Part shown: one piece after another, positions 28,830-36,504 of the stretch
How the letters are laid out: each line of letters begins with the position of its first letter
How positions within the stretch are numbered: the stretch's first letter is position 1
Origin: Mycolicibacterium malmesburyense
GTDB lineage: Bacteria; Actinomycetota; Actinomycetes; Mycobacteriales; Mycobacteriaceae
NCBI RefSeq assembly: GCF_001050015.1
Contig: NZ_CVTB01000266.1
Location: 1-42,200 of the forward strand
DNA: 42,200 bases
Direction: 5' to 3'
Translations under genes and position numbers: made by a program
Notes under the pieces: generated by a model
The model's input: the letters and a program-made list of their open reading frames with translations, nothing else
The model's database searches: none
Told to the model about the DNA's origin: nothing

Positions 28830-30325
28830 CCCGTGGCCACCGCCGAGGCCTCGTCCAGCCGCAGAACGCGCGTGCCGTGCGACCACACCTCGTCGAACAG
28901 CCCTGGTTCGGAGGCCAATTCGTGGCCCAAGGAGGGAACCATGTCCTTGATCTTGGGCTCCCATGCCGCATAACGCTCGGCGAAGCAGCGTTGCAGCACG
29001 TCGAGCATCGCGGGCACCGCGGTCGACGCGCCCGGCGATGCGCCGAGCAGCCCCGCGATGGTGCCGTCGCCGGACGTCAGCACGGTCGTCCCGAAGTCCA
29101 GCACGCCCTTGCCGCTCTTACCGCAGATGACCTGGACCCGCTGCCCGGCGACGTTGAGTTCCCAGTCCGATTCCCTTGCGCTGGGCGCGAATTCACGCAG
29201 CGCATCGATGCGCTCGGCGTCCGACAGCATGAGCTGGCCGACCAGATACTTCAGCAGCCCGAACTGGGTGAGCGCGACGTTGGCCATCGAGGCGACGTTG
29301 TTCAGCGTGATGGACTCGGGAAGGTCGAAGACGTCGCCCTGCTTGAGAAATTTCGGGGACCAACCGGCGAACGGGCCGAACAGCAACCAGGATCGGCCGT
29401 TGATGACGCGGGCGTCGAGGTGCGGCACCGACATCGGCGGCGCCCCCACGGGCGGTTGGCCGTACACCTTGGCTCGATGCGCGGCGGTCAGGCTCGAGAC
29501 GTCGGTGCGCAGGAACTTGCCGCTGACGGGGAAGCCGCCGAAGTTCTTGGCCTCCTTCATCCCCGCTTTCTGCAGCAGGTTCAGCGCTCCGCCGCCGGCG
29601 CCGACGAACACGAATCGGGAGTTGAGCTTGCTGGTGCGTCCGGTGCGCAGGTTGACCAGCTTCAAGGTCCACGAGCCGTCGGAGTCCCGGCGCAGATCGC
29701 GCACCTCGTGGCCGAAACGTGTGGTCATCCCGCGCTGGGCGACATAACCGAGCAGTTGGCGCGACAACGCACCGAAGTCGACGTCGGTGCCCTGCTCGGT
29801 CCAGTTCAGCGCGACCGGGTCGGAGAAGTCACGCTGTTCGGCCATCAGCGGGAGGCGGCGGGCGAACTCGTGCTCGTCGTCGATGTATTCCATGCGGGCG
29901 AACAGCGGGTTGGTCACCAACGCGTCGTAGCGGCGCCGCAGATACTTCACGCTCGCGGCGCCGTGCACGAAGCTCACGTGCGGAATCGGGTTGAGGAAGC
30001 TACGCGGATCGCCGATTACCCCGTTTTCCACGGCGTACGCCCAGAATTGGCGCGTCACCTGGAACTGTTCGTTGATGCGCACGGCCTTCGAGATGTCGAT
30101 CGACCCGTCGGGCTTCTGCGGGGTGTAGTTGAGCTCGCACAGCGCGGAATGGCCGGTGCCGGCGTTGTTCCACGCGTCGCTGCTCTCGGCTGCCGCCGCG
30201 TCGAGGCGTTCGATCAGCGTGATCGACCAGTCCGGCTCGAGCAGCCGGAACAGGGCACCCAACGTTCCGCTCATGATGCCGGCGCCGATGAGCACGACGT
30301 CCGTCTTCCTCGGTTCGTCAGACAC
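28826..30325 (-). CDS. mqo: Malate:quinone oxidoreductase
   Basis: 499 residues. [25 protein letters not shown] (near 9-33) is the FAD-binding GxGxxS segment, then [17 protein letters not shown] (53-69), the family signature, and a C-terminal [36 protein letters not shown] region. It oxidises malate to oxaloacetate at the membrane and passes electrons to menaquinone, bypassing NAD-linked malate dehydrogenase. Start GTG at 30323-30325 chosen because GGGGGAG lies just upstream and the length fits (about 493 in M. tuberculosis); the open frame extends 16 codons further. Its stop overlaps the GNAT ATG. Confidence 0.95.
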   Translation of the reverse strand: MSDEPRKTDVVLIGAGIMSGTLGALFRLLEPDWSITLIERLDAAAAESSDAWNNAGTGHSALCELNYTPQKPDGSIDISKAVRINEQFQVTRQFWAYAVENGVIGDPRSFLNPIPHVSFVHGAASVKYLRRRYDALVTNPLFARMEYIDDEHEFARRLPLMAEQRDFSDPVALNWTEQGTDVDFGALSRQLLGYVAQRGMTTRFGHEVRDLRRDSDGSWTLKLVNLRTGRTSKLNSRFVFVGAGGGALNLLQKAGMKEAKNFGGFPVSGKFLRTDVSSLTAAHRAKVYGQPPVGAPPMSVPHLDARVINGRSWLLFGPFAGWSPKFLKQGDVFDLPESITLNNVASMANVALTQFGLLKYLVGQLMLSDAERIDALREFAPSARESDWELNVAGQRVQVICGKSGKGVLDFGTTVLTSGDGTIAGLLGASPGASTAVPAMLDVLQRCFAERYAAWEPKIKDMVPSLGHELASEPGLFDEVWSHGTRVLRLDEASAVATG

Positions 30326-30455
30326 GTTGCACTCCCCCGACTGTCCCTCGTGGCCGCGGCCATGGTCGGTCATCAGGTTAGCCCGCAGAGCGCGTTCTCA
30401 ATCCCCGTGCGCAGAGCCGTCTACCGCTTAACCCGGCGGCACCGGCCGTCCCGAC

Positions 30456-30461
30456 TATCGT
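30456..30461 (+). promoter_or_regulatory. -10 hexamer for the alpha/beta hydrolase-mtr unit
   Basis: TATCGT fits TANNNT and ends seven bases before the GTG at 30469, with no ribosome site between, suggesting a leaderless hydrolase-mtr message. No convincing -35. Confidence 0.45.
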
Positions 30462-30468
30462 TGCTGTC

Positions 30469-31497
30469 GTGCCCGACTGGAAGGCAGACGTGCTGCCGGG
30501 CTACCGGCAACACACCATGGCGCTCGGCGCGGACCCGGACGGGGAGGGCGAGCTCGTCGCCACCCTGGTGCGCCGCGGCGAATCCGATTCGTCGGCCACC
30601 CGCGCGGTGCTGTTGGTGCACGGGTTCACCGACTACTTCTTCAACACCGAGCTCGCCGACCACTTCGCCGGCCGCGGTTTTGCGTTCTACGCGATCGACC
30701 TGCACAAATGCGGACGCTCGTGGCGGGAGGGTCAGACACCGCACTTCACCACCGACCTGGCCCGCTACGACGTCGAACTCGAACGCGCGCTCGACATCAT
30801 CGGGTCGGTGTCCCGCGCGGAGGAGGTGCTTGTCTACGGGCACTCGGCCGGCGGGCTCATCGTGTCGCTGTGGCTGGACCGGTTGCGTCGCGGCGGGCTG
30901 ACCGACCGCAAACGCGTCCGCGGCCTCGTGCTCAACAGCCCGTGGCTGGACCTGCAGGGACCGTCAATCCTGCGGGCCGCGCCGACGCGGGCCGCGCTGG
31001 GTGCCGTGTCGAGGGTGAACAAGCGGCTGGTCGTGCGTCCGCCGAGCGAGGGTGGCTACGGTTCGTCACTGCACCGCGACTACCACGGCGACTTCGACTA
31101 CGACCTGAAATGGAAACCCGTCGGCGGCTTCCCCGTCACGACGGGCTGGATCAGCGCGATCCGCCGGGGCCACGCGAAACTCCATCGCGGTCTCGACGTC
31201 GGTGTGCCCAACCTCATCCTGCGGTCGGATCGCACCGTCCGAGAGGTCCGAGACCCCGAGGCGATACAGCGGGGCGATGCCGTGCTCGACGTCGAGCACA
31301 TCGCCCGCTGGGCGGGCTGCATCGGGAACCGCACCACGATCGTGCCCATCGTCGACGCCAAGCACGACGTGTTCCTGTCGGTACCCGACGCGAGGCAGGC
31401 CGCCTACGGCGAACTGGACAAGTGGCTGGACTGGTACCTCGACCCGGCGGCCCGCGGCTCCGCCGTCACCCGATCCCGGGGAGGCTGGTCACCATGA
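30469..31497 (+). CDS. Alpha/beta hydrolase, serine aminopeptidase/lysophospholipase type
   Basis: 342 residues. LLVHGFTDYFFN (48-59) gives the HG oxyanion element, AIDLHKCGRS (75-84), nucleophile elbow VYGHSAGGL (122-130, S126), a cap region, and DAKHDVFLS near 302-310 with the catalytic histidine. Likely an esterase or lipase acting in the cytosol; the substrate is unknown. Matches Rv2854 by position. GTG start and a -10 hexamer seven bases upstream suggest leaderless expression. The stop overlaps the mtr ATG as ATGA, so the hydrolase is tied to mycothiol redox enzyme production; whether it acts on a mycothiol-related ester is speculation. Confidence 0.87.
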   Translation: MPDWKADVLPGYRQHTMALGADPDGEGELVATLVRRGESDSSATRAVLLVHGFTDYFFNTELADHFAGRGFAFYAIDLHKCGRSWREGQTPHFTTDLARYDVELERALDIIGSVSRAEEVLVYGHSAGGLIVSLWLDRLRRGGLTDRKRVRGLVLNSPWLDLQGPSILRAAPTRAALGAVSRVNKRLVVRPPSEGGYGSSLHRDYHGDFDYDLKWKPVGGFPVTTGWISAIRRGHAKLHRGLDVGVPNLILRSDRTVREVRDPEAIQRGDAVLDVEHIARWAGCIGNRTTIVPIVDAKHDVFLSVPDARQAAYGELDKWLDWYLDPAARGSAVTRSRGGWSP

Positions 31498-32909
31498 CGC
31501 ACTTCGACATCGCGATCATCGGCACCGGCTCGGGCAACTCGCTTCTCAGCGAGCACTACCTCGACAAGAAGGTCGCGATCTGCGAGGAGGACGTGTTCGG
31601 CGGCACCTGTCTGAATGTTGGCTGCATCCCGACGAAGATGTTCGTTTACGCGGCCGGTATCGCCGACAACGTCAGGGAGGCGGCGCGATACGGCATCGAC
31701 GCGCACGTCGAGGCGGTGCGATGGTCCGACATCGTCTCGAGGATCTTCGGGCGGATCGACCCGCTTGCCCTCGCCGGAGAGAACTACCGCCGGTCGTCAC
31801 CGAATGTGCAGGTGTTCTCCAGCCACGCCCGGTTTGCGCCCACGAGACCCGACGGCCGATACGCGCTGCGCACCGACGACGGCGATGAGTTCACCGCCGA
31901 TCAGGTGGTCATCGCGGCCGGGTCCCGGGTGGTGGTGCCCGACGCGGTCACCGAATGTGGTGCGCCATACCACACCAGCGACACGATCATGCGGATCACC
32001 GATCTGCCCGAGCACCTCATCATCGTCGGCGGTGGCTACGTCGCCTGCGAATTCGCCCACATCTTTTCGTCGCTCGGCAGCCGGATCACGCTGCTGATCC
32101 GCGGCAGCACACTACTGCGGGGCCACGATGACGACATCGCGATGCGCTTCACCGACATCGCCGCCAAGAAGTGGGAGGTGCGCAATCATCACGAGCTAAG
32201 CGACGCCCGCGAGGTCGATGGCGGGGTCGAAGTCACCTGTCACGACGGCTCGAAACTCCACGGTGACGCACTGTTGGTGGCGACCGGACGTGTCCCCAAC
32301 GGTGACGTGCTCGACGCAGAGCACGCAGGCGTGAAGGTGACCTCCAGCGGACAGGTCGTGGTCGACGAATACCAACGCACCACCGCCCGCGGCATTTTCG
32401 CGCTCGGCGACGTCTCGTCGGACTTCCAGCTCAAGCATGTGGCCAACCACGAAGCGCGCGTCGTCAAACACAACCTCCTGCAGGACTGGGACGACACGGA
32501 CGCGCTCATGCCGGCCAACCACCGCCATGTGCCGTCGGCGGTTTTCACCGATCCTCAGATCGCCTGCGTGGGGTTGACCGAAAACCAGGCACGCGCAAAG
32601 GGTTTCCGAATCAAGGTCAAGATCCAGGACTACGCCGACGTCGCCTACGGGTGGGCGATGGAGGACACCACCGGTATCGCCAAACTCATCGTCGACGACG
32701 ACACGGGTCTGCTGCTCGGGGCACACATCATGGGTCACCAAGCGTCGTCGCTGATCCAACCCGTGATCCAGGCGATGGCGTTCGATCTGCCCGCGCAAGA
32801 CATGGCGCGCGGGCAGTACTGGATTCATCCCGCATTGCCGGAGGTCATCGAGAACGCGCTGCTGGCACTGTGCGGCGAGCCGTCGTGGCCGCCGTCGAAG
32901 CGTCATTGA
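31494..32909 (+). CDS. mtr: Mycothione reductase
   Basis: 471 residues. FDIAIIGTGSGNSLLSEHYLDKK is the FAD-binding start; the redox pair is in GGTCLNVGCIPTK (C39 and C44); NADPH domain LIIVGGGYVACEFAHIFSSLGS; C-terminal HPALPE (H445, E450) gives the catalytic base of the other subunit. Mtr uses NADPH to reduce mycothione to mycothiol, the main thiol of actinobacteria, so it marks the lineage. It is glutathione-reductase-like but starts MTHFDIAIIGTGSGN, as in M. tuberculosis Rv2855 (459 residues). ATG coupled to the hydrolase. The stop lies four bases from the end of the convergent cbiO gene. Confidence 0.97.
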   Translation: MTHFDIAIIGTGSGNSLLSEHYLDKKVAICEEDVFGGTCLNVGCIPTKMFVYAAGIADNVREAARYGIDAHVEAVRWSDIVSRIFGRIDPLALAGENYRRSSPNVQVFSSHARFAPTRPDGRYALRTDDGDEFTADQVVIAAGSRVVVPDAVTECGAPYHTSDTIMRITDLPEHLIIVGGGYVACEFAHIFSSLGSRITLLIRGSTLLRGHDDDIAMRFTDIAAKKWEVRNHHELSDAREVDGGVEVTCHDGSKLHGDALLVATGRVPNGDVLDAEHAGVKVTSSGQVVVDEYQRTTARGIFALGDVSSDFQLKHVANHEARVVKHNLLQDWDDTDALMPANHRHVPSAVFTDPQIACVGLTENQARAKGFRIKVKIQDYADVAYGWAMEDTTGIAKLIVDDDTGLLLGAHIMGHQASSLIQPVIQAMAFDLPAQDMARGQYWIHPALPEVIENALLALCGEPSWPPSKRH

Positions 32910-32913
32910 CCGG

Positions 32914-33651
32914 TCAGCGCCGGGCAGGTACTTCGAAGCCCCAGGGTAGTTCCAGCCGATGCGCGGCAAGCAGTTCCGCGTCGGCAAGGATGTCGCGGAT
33001 CGGCCCGTCGGCGACGATCACGCCGCGGTCCATCACGACCGCCCGCTCACACAGTTGCGCGGCGTAGGGCAGGTCGTGCGTGACGATCAACATCGTCGAG
33101 TCCAGCCGCGACAGCGTCTCGGCCAGTTCCCGGCGCGCGACCGGATCCAGGTTCGCCGAGGGTTCGTCGAGCACGAGGATGTCGGGCCGGCAGGCCAGCA
33201 CGGTCGCCAACGCCGCGCGGCGGCGCTGCCCCGCCGACAGGTGGGTGGGGCTGCGGTCGGCCTGTTCGGTGAGCGACACCGTCTCCAGCGCTTCGTGCAC
33301 CCGCTCGGCCAGCGCGTCGCCACGCAATCCGAAGTTCGCCGGCCCGAACGCCACGTCCTGCGCGACGGTCGGCATGAACAACTGGTCGTCGGGGTCTTGG
33401 AAGACGAGCCCCACGCGCCTGCGCACGTCGTGAAGGGTCTTGCGGGTCAACGCGACATCGCCGATCCGCACCGTGCCCGCCGTCGCGGTCAGCACACCGT
33501 TGAGATGCAGCATCAGCGTGGTCTTGCCCGCGCCGTTCGGCCCCAGGACGGCGATGCGTTCCCCGCGCGATACCGTCAGGTCGACACCGTCGAGGGCGGT
33601 GTGACCGTCCGGGTACACGTGCCGCAGGCCGTCGATCGCGATCGCGGTCAT
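32914..33651 (-). CDS. cbiO: Energy-coupling factor ABC transporter ATPase, CbiO/EcfA type
   Basis: 245 residues from the ATG at 33649-33651; a longer frame upstream is a shadow of cbiQ. Walker A LGPNGAGKTTLMLHLNG (35-51), Q-loop FQDPDDQLFMPTVAQDVAFGP (the D-D-Q-L-F signature of ECF ATPases), signature LSAGQRRRAALA, Walker B ILVLDEPSANLDP and switch THD. It supplies ATP hydrolysis to the CbiMNQ membrane complex for Co2+ (or Ni2+) uptake. Last gene of the unit and coupled to cbiQ by ATGA. Confidence 0.93.
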   Translation of the reverse strand: MTAIAIDGLRHVYPDGHTALDGVDLTVSRGERIAVLGPNGAGKTTLMLHLNGVLTATAGTVRIGDVALTRKTLHDVRRRVGLVFQDPDDQLFMPTVAQDVAFGPANFGLRGDALAERVHEALETVSLTEQADRSPTHLSAGQRRRAALATVLACRPDILVLDEPSANLDPVARRELAETLSRLDSTMLIVTHDLPYAAQLCERAVVMDRGVIVADGPIRDILADAELLAAHRLELPWGFEVPARR

Positions 33652-34421
33652 CGCAGCACCCAAGCCGCCGTCGCAACCGCCACAGCGGCCACAGCCGGTG
33701 CCATCACGACCACCCACTGCGAGGGAACCGCCCGTGGCGGCGCGCCGATCACTGCCAGATCGGGTGCGTTGCCGTCGAATCCACGCGACAGCATCGCCAC
33801 GTAAACGCGTTCCCCTCGTTCGTAGGACCGCAGGAACAGTGCGCCGATGCCCTTGGCGATCGCGCCCGCTTGGTGCAGGGTGCGCGGCGAATCGCCGCGC
33901 GAGATACGTGCCATGCGCATGCGGCTCGCCTCGGCGGTCAGCAGGTCGACGTACCGGATCATCAGCACCAGCACCGACGTGGCGACTGCGGGCACACCCA
34001 GTCGGCTCAATGCGGTCGGCAATTCGGTCGTCGAGGTGGTGGCCGCCACGGTCAGCGCCGCCGCCACCCCGAGCGTGCCCTTGATCACGATGCCCCACGC
34101 CGCCCACAATCCGGCGACCGAAAGCTGCATCCCCGCAACGTGAATGCGCTCGCCCCCTTCGGCGAACGGCAGTAGAACGGCGAGAATGAGGAACGGCGCT
34201 TCGATCAGCATCCGCGGCAGGATCCACCTCAGCGGGATTCGCGCGAGACGCCAGACGCCGACGATGATCAGGGCGTAGACGGCGAAGGGCCAGAACATCT
34301 CCCGTGGGGTCGCGACGACCGCGAGCACGAACACCAGGAGACAGACGACCTTCACCTCGGCGGGGGCGCGGTGCACGGCGGAGTCGTCGTGCCGGTAGAG
34401 AGGGTGGGCGCCCGCACCCAT
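33648..34421 (-). CDS. cbiQ: Energy-coupling factor transmembrane protein, CbiQ/EcfT type
   Basis: 257 residues, about five membrane segments (FLILAVLLPF, WGIVIKGTLGVAAALTVAA, SVLVLMIRYVDLL and others). The two short motifs that hold the ATPase coupling helices, RMARISRGD and VAMLSRGFD (A-R/S-R-G), lie in the C-terminal half as expected. ATG at 34419-34421, two bases after the stop of the small CbiN-like gene. It scaffolds the ATPase and the CbiM substrate subunit in the inner membrane. Confidence 0.91.
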   Translation of the reverse strand: MGAGAHPLYRHDDSAVHRAPAEVKVVCLLVFVLAVVATPREMFWPFAVYALIIVGVWRLARIPLRWILPRMLIEAPFLILAVLLPFAEGGERIHVAGMQLSVAGLWAAWGIVIKGTLGVAAALTVAATTSTTELPTALSRLGVPAVATSVLVLMIRYVDLLTAEASRMRMARISRGDSPRTLHQAGAIAKGIGALFLRSYERGERVYVAMLSRGFDGNAPDLAVIGAPPRAVPSQWVVVMAPAVAAVAVATAAWVLR

Positions 34422-34423
34422 GG

Positions 34424-34780
34424 TTACCCCGACCCGTTGCGGTCGGTCGCCTTACGGCCGCGGGCGATCAGCCAGAAGACCGCTCCGGCGACGACAACCG
34501 TCGCGAGCACGCCGATGATCCCGGCGATGCCGCCGGTGCCGTCGCGTCCGCCGATCGCGTAGTCGGCGAGCGGGGAGGCCGCCAGGCTGTGCTCCTCGGC
34601 GTGCTGTGCGATGCACTGCCCGGTGAGATCCTCACCGTCGGAGGTCTCGACGACCTCGCACCCGCGCAGCGTCGTCGAGTCAAGCCCATCCGGGCTCGGA
34701 CTGGCGAAATACGACACCACGCCGGCGATCAGCAGCGTGACGGCCGCGAACACCGCCAAGAACCGCCAGCGCGACCTCAT
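34424..34780 (-). CDS. PDGLE-domain protein, CbiN-like accessory subunit
   Basis: 118 residues with two membrane segments: FLAVFAAVTLLIAGVVSYF (7-25) and IAGIIGVLATVVVAGAVFWLI (near 85-105), and SPDGLD at 29-34, which is the PDGLE motif in slightly changed form. Two cysteines at about 41 and 55 lie in the outside loop. Such proteins replace or resemble CbiN, which helps load the metal onto CbiM. ATG (34778-34780) overlaps the cbiM stop as ATGA. Its exact role in metal choice is not known. Confidence 0.82.
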   Translation of the reverse strand: MRSRWRFLAVFAAVTLLIAGVVSYFASPSPDGLDSTTLRGCEVVETSDGEDLTGQCIAQHAEEHSLAASPLADYAIGGRDGTGGIAGIIGVLATVVVAGAVFWLIARGRKATDRNGSG

Positions 34781-35454
34781 ACCGCGACCTCCTGGCGGGT
34801 GCGCCGCAGCAGGTAGACGAGGTCGGGGCGCGAACGCGCGACGGCCATCACGGTGACCGCGGTGATGACGCCCTCTCCCACACCGATCAGCGCATGGGTG
34901 CCGAGCATGTAGCCCGTCACCGCGCCCAGCGACGTGGTGGCAGCTCCCCCGATCCCGTACTCCACAACGAAGCCCATTGCCGCACAGATGGTTCCGATCA
35001 ATGCGGCGACGAACGAGATGGCGCCGAGCCCGGCCACCGGGACTTCCGCGCGCTTCCTGACGACGGCGTACAGGAGGACGGCGGTGAGATACCCGGCCGC
35101 CACTCCGATCACCGCCATGTTGACGATGTTGGTGCCGAGCGCCGTCACACCCCCGTCGGCGAACAACAGCGCCTGCACGACCAGCACGATCGCGATACAC
35201 AGGGCCCCGGTGTAGGGACCCACGAGAATCGCGGCCAGCGCCCCGCCGAGCAAGTGGCCGCTGACCCCCGGCAGGATCGGAAAGTTGATCATCTGGACGG
35301 CGAAGATGAACGCGGCGACGAGCCCTGCCAGCGGAACCGTACGCTCGTCGAGTTCGTTCCTGGCCTTGGCCGCGCACAGTGCGACGACGGCTACGGCGAT
35401 GACACCGAAGACGACGGAGGTCGGGGCGTTGACGATGCCGTCGCTCATGTGCAT
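34777..35454 (-). CDS. cbiM: CbiM-type cobalt (or nickel) ECF substrate-binding membrane protein
   Basis: 225 residues from the ATG at 35452-35454, giving MHMSDGIVNAPTSVVFG, the metal-binding N-terminus (free amino group and H2 coordinate Co/Ni in this family). About six membrane segments, and FPILPGVSGHLLGGALAAILVGPYTGAL near 65-92 carries the second conserved His. A GTG seven codons upstream (35473-35475) would add an extra VTSSYVA; a promoter placed to start transcription on that GTG makes the choice debatable unless the extension is removed. Heads the CbiM-N-Q-O unit. An element in the 98-bp upstream gap suggests metal-dependent control. Confidence 0.88.
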   Translation of the reverse strand: MHMSDGIVNAPTSVVFGVIAVAVVALCAAKARNELDERTVPLAGLVAAFIFAVQMINFPILPGVSGHLLGGALAAILVGPYTGALCIAIVLVVQALLFADGGVTALGTNIVNMAVIGVAAGYLTAVLLYAVVRKRAEVPVAGLGAISFVAALIGTICAAMGFVVEYGIGGAATTSLGAVTGYMLGTHALIGVGEGVITAVTVMAVARSRPDLVYLLRRTRQEVAV

Positions 35455-35474
35455 CGCGACGTACGAAGAGGTCA

Positions 35475-35499
35475 CCCCGCGAGCCTAGGACTCGCGGGG
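35475..35499. promoter_or_regulatory. 9-7-9 perfect inverted repeat over the cbiM -10
   Basis: CCCCGCGAG (35475-35483) and CTCGCGGGG (35491-35499) pair perfectly around CCTAGGA, which overlaps the -10 hexamer. It reaches the first base of the upstream GTG. It could be an operator or, if transcribed, a stem occluding initiation. Confidence 0.6.
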
Positions 35500-35511
35500 A
35501 ACATCTGTCTA
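35482..35511 (-). promoter_or_regulatory. cbiM promoter, -35 TAGACA and -10 TAGGCT
   Basis: TAGACA (35506-35511) and TAGGCT (35482-35487) on the minus strand are 18 bp apart. Transcription would begin around 35475, on or next to the GTG. The -35 differs from TTGACA by one base. Confidence 0.55.
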
Positions 35512-35513
35512 GC

Positions 35514-35527
35514 TGAACAGGTGTTCA
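35514..35527. promoter_or_regulatory. TGAACA-GG-TGTTCA palindrome, ArsR/SmtB-like operator
   Basis: A perfect 6-2-6 palindrome three bases upstream of the -35. TGAACA-N2-T(A/G)TTCA is the core of known SmtB/CzrA/NmtR-type metal sensor sites, which fits a cobalt/nickel transporter. The core also contains GAAC-N4-GTTC of the LexA box, but the flanking TC/GA bases are absent. The regulator is not identified. Confidence 0.5.
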
Positions 35528-35573
35528 CGCGGTTCGTGGTGACCGGTCGCGCGATGCACGACCGTCTTGACAT

Positions 35574-36419
35574 TCATGACCTGATGGCGGTCACCAAGAG
35601 ATACTCGGCGTCGTAGGCGGTCCGCCCGGGCGCGTCGGCCCGATTGGACTCGGTGAGGTATGCCAGGAAATCGCGATCGAGCGCTTGGACGCGCTCGGGG
35701 TCGTCCTGGTTGAACTTGTACGCCGCGATCGTGGGGCCGTAATTGCGTTTCCAGTACTCGCGGAACTCGAGCGGCGTGGCGCAGTAGTCCATCCGCACGG
35801 TCTGGCGCCGCAACGTGAGGTCGGTGACCCGGTCACCGAACAGCTCGCGGACGTGCTCCTCGTCGCCCCACAGCGGAGCGGGAGCCGCCCCGGGCGGAGG
35901 CGGCGGTGCGTAGGGCTTCATGGTCGCGAAGAGCTGTCCGATGAAGCCTCCCGGCGTCCAGTTGATCATCCCGATCGTCCCACCGGGGCGGGTCACCCGG
36001 ATCAGCTCGTCGGCGGTTTCGCGATGATGCGGCGCGAACATCGCGCCGACGCACGACATCACGACGTCGAAGCTGTTGTCGGCGAACGGCAAAGCCTCGG
36101 CGTCGGCCTCGACCCACTCCAGGTTCACGCCGCGCTCGCCGGCAATTCGGCGTCCGGCGTCGAACAGTTCGGGGGTGAGATCGCTCGCGGTGACCATGGC
36201 GCCCAGCTCGGCGGCCGGGATGGCCGCGTTGCCCGAGCCGGCCGCGACGTCGAGCACCCGATCGCCGGGCCGCACACCACACGCGCGGACGAGTTCAGGA
36301 CCGAGTGACGGGATCAATTCGGCGGCGACGGCCGGGTAGTCGCCCGACGCCCACAGGGCGCGGTGCTTCGCCTTCAACTCCCGATCGGCGGTCTCGACGG
36401 TCTGCTGGGTCGTGCTCAC
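35574..36419 (-). CDS. Class I SAM-dependent methyltransferase (UbiE/Coq5-like)
   Basis: 281 residues. Start GTG (36417-36419) chosen because a strong AGGAGG ends four bases upstream; the frame opens eleven codons earlier without a ribosome site. Motif I GDRVLDVAAGSGNAAIPAAELGAMVTASDLTPEL, LEWVEADAEALPFADNSFDVVMSCVGAMFAP (motifs II-III), then VTRPGGTIGMINWTPGGFIGQLF. It methylates a small molecule, perhaps a lipid quinone or xenobiotic; the target is unknown. It is upstream of cbiM on the same strand but separated by a control region, so probably not co-regulated with the transporter. Confidence 0.88.
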   Translation of the reverse strand: MSTTQQTVETADRELKAKHRALWASGDYPAVAAELIPSLGPELVRACGVRPGDRVLDVAAGSGNAAIPAAELGAMVTASDLTPELFDAGRRIAGERGVNLEWVEADAEALPFADNSFDVVMSCVGAMFAPHHRETADELIRVTRPGGTIGMINWTPGGFIGQLFATMKPYAPPPPPGAAPAPLWGDEEHVRELFGDRVTDLTLRRQTVRMDYCATPLEFREYWKRNYGPTIAAYKFNQDDPERVQALDRDFLAYLTESNRADAPGRTAYDAEYLLVTAIRS

Positions 36420-36475
36420 TTTTCCTCCTAGGGATGGCGGTGCTGTTGACACACGGTGGCGCGCGAGCGTTCGCA

Positions 36476-36490
36476 GATCCTTGCGGGATC
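36476..36490 (-). terminator. Short stem-loop after the SARP-type regulator
   Basis: GATCC-TTGCG-GGATC, five perfect pairs, 14-28 bases beyond the regulator's stop. A second small palindrome (CCCTG-CT-CAGGG, 36499-36510) overlaps the stop itself. No T-run; weak. Confidence 0.3.
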
Positions 36491-36504
36491 GTGAAACCCC
36501 CTGC

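Noticed and set aside
35514..35527. LexA (SOS) box
   Set aside because: Core GAAC-N4-GTTC fits, but the outer TC and GA are missing; gene context is metal transport, not repair. Kept only as an alternative.
35476..35573. Cobalamin riboswitch before cbiM
   Set aside because: No B12-box-like sequence or multi-stem layout is visible in 98 bases, and the predicted transcript would begin at the coding start.
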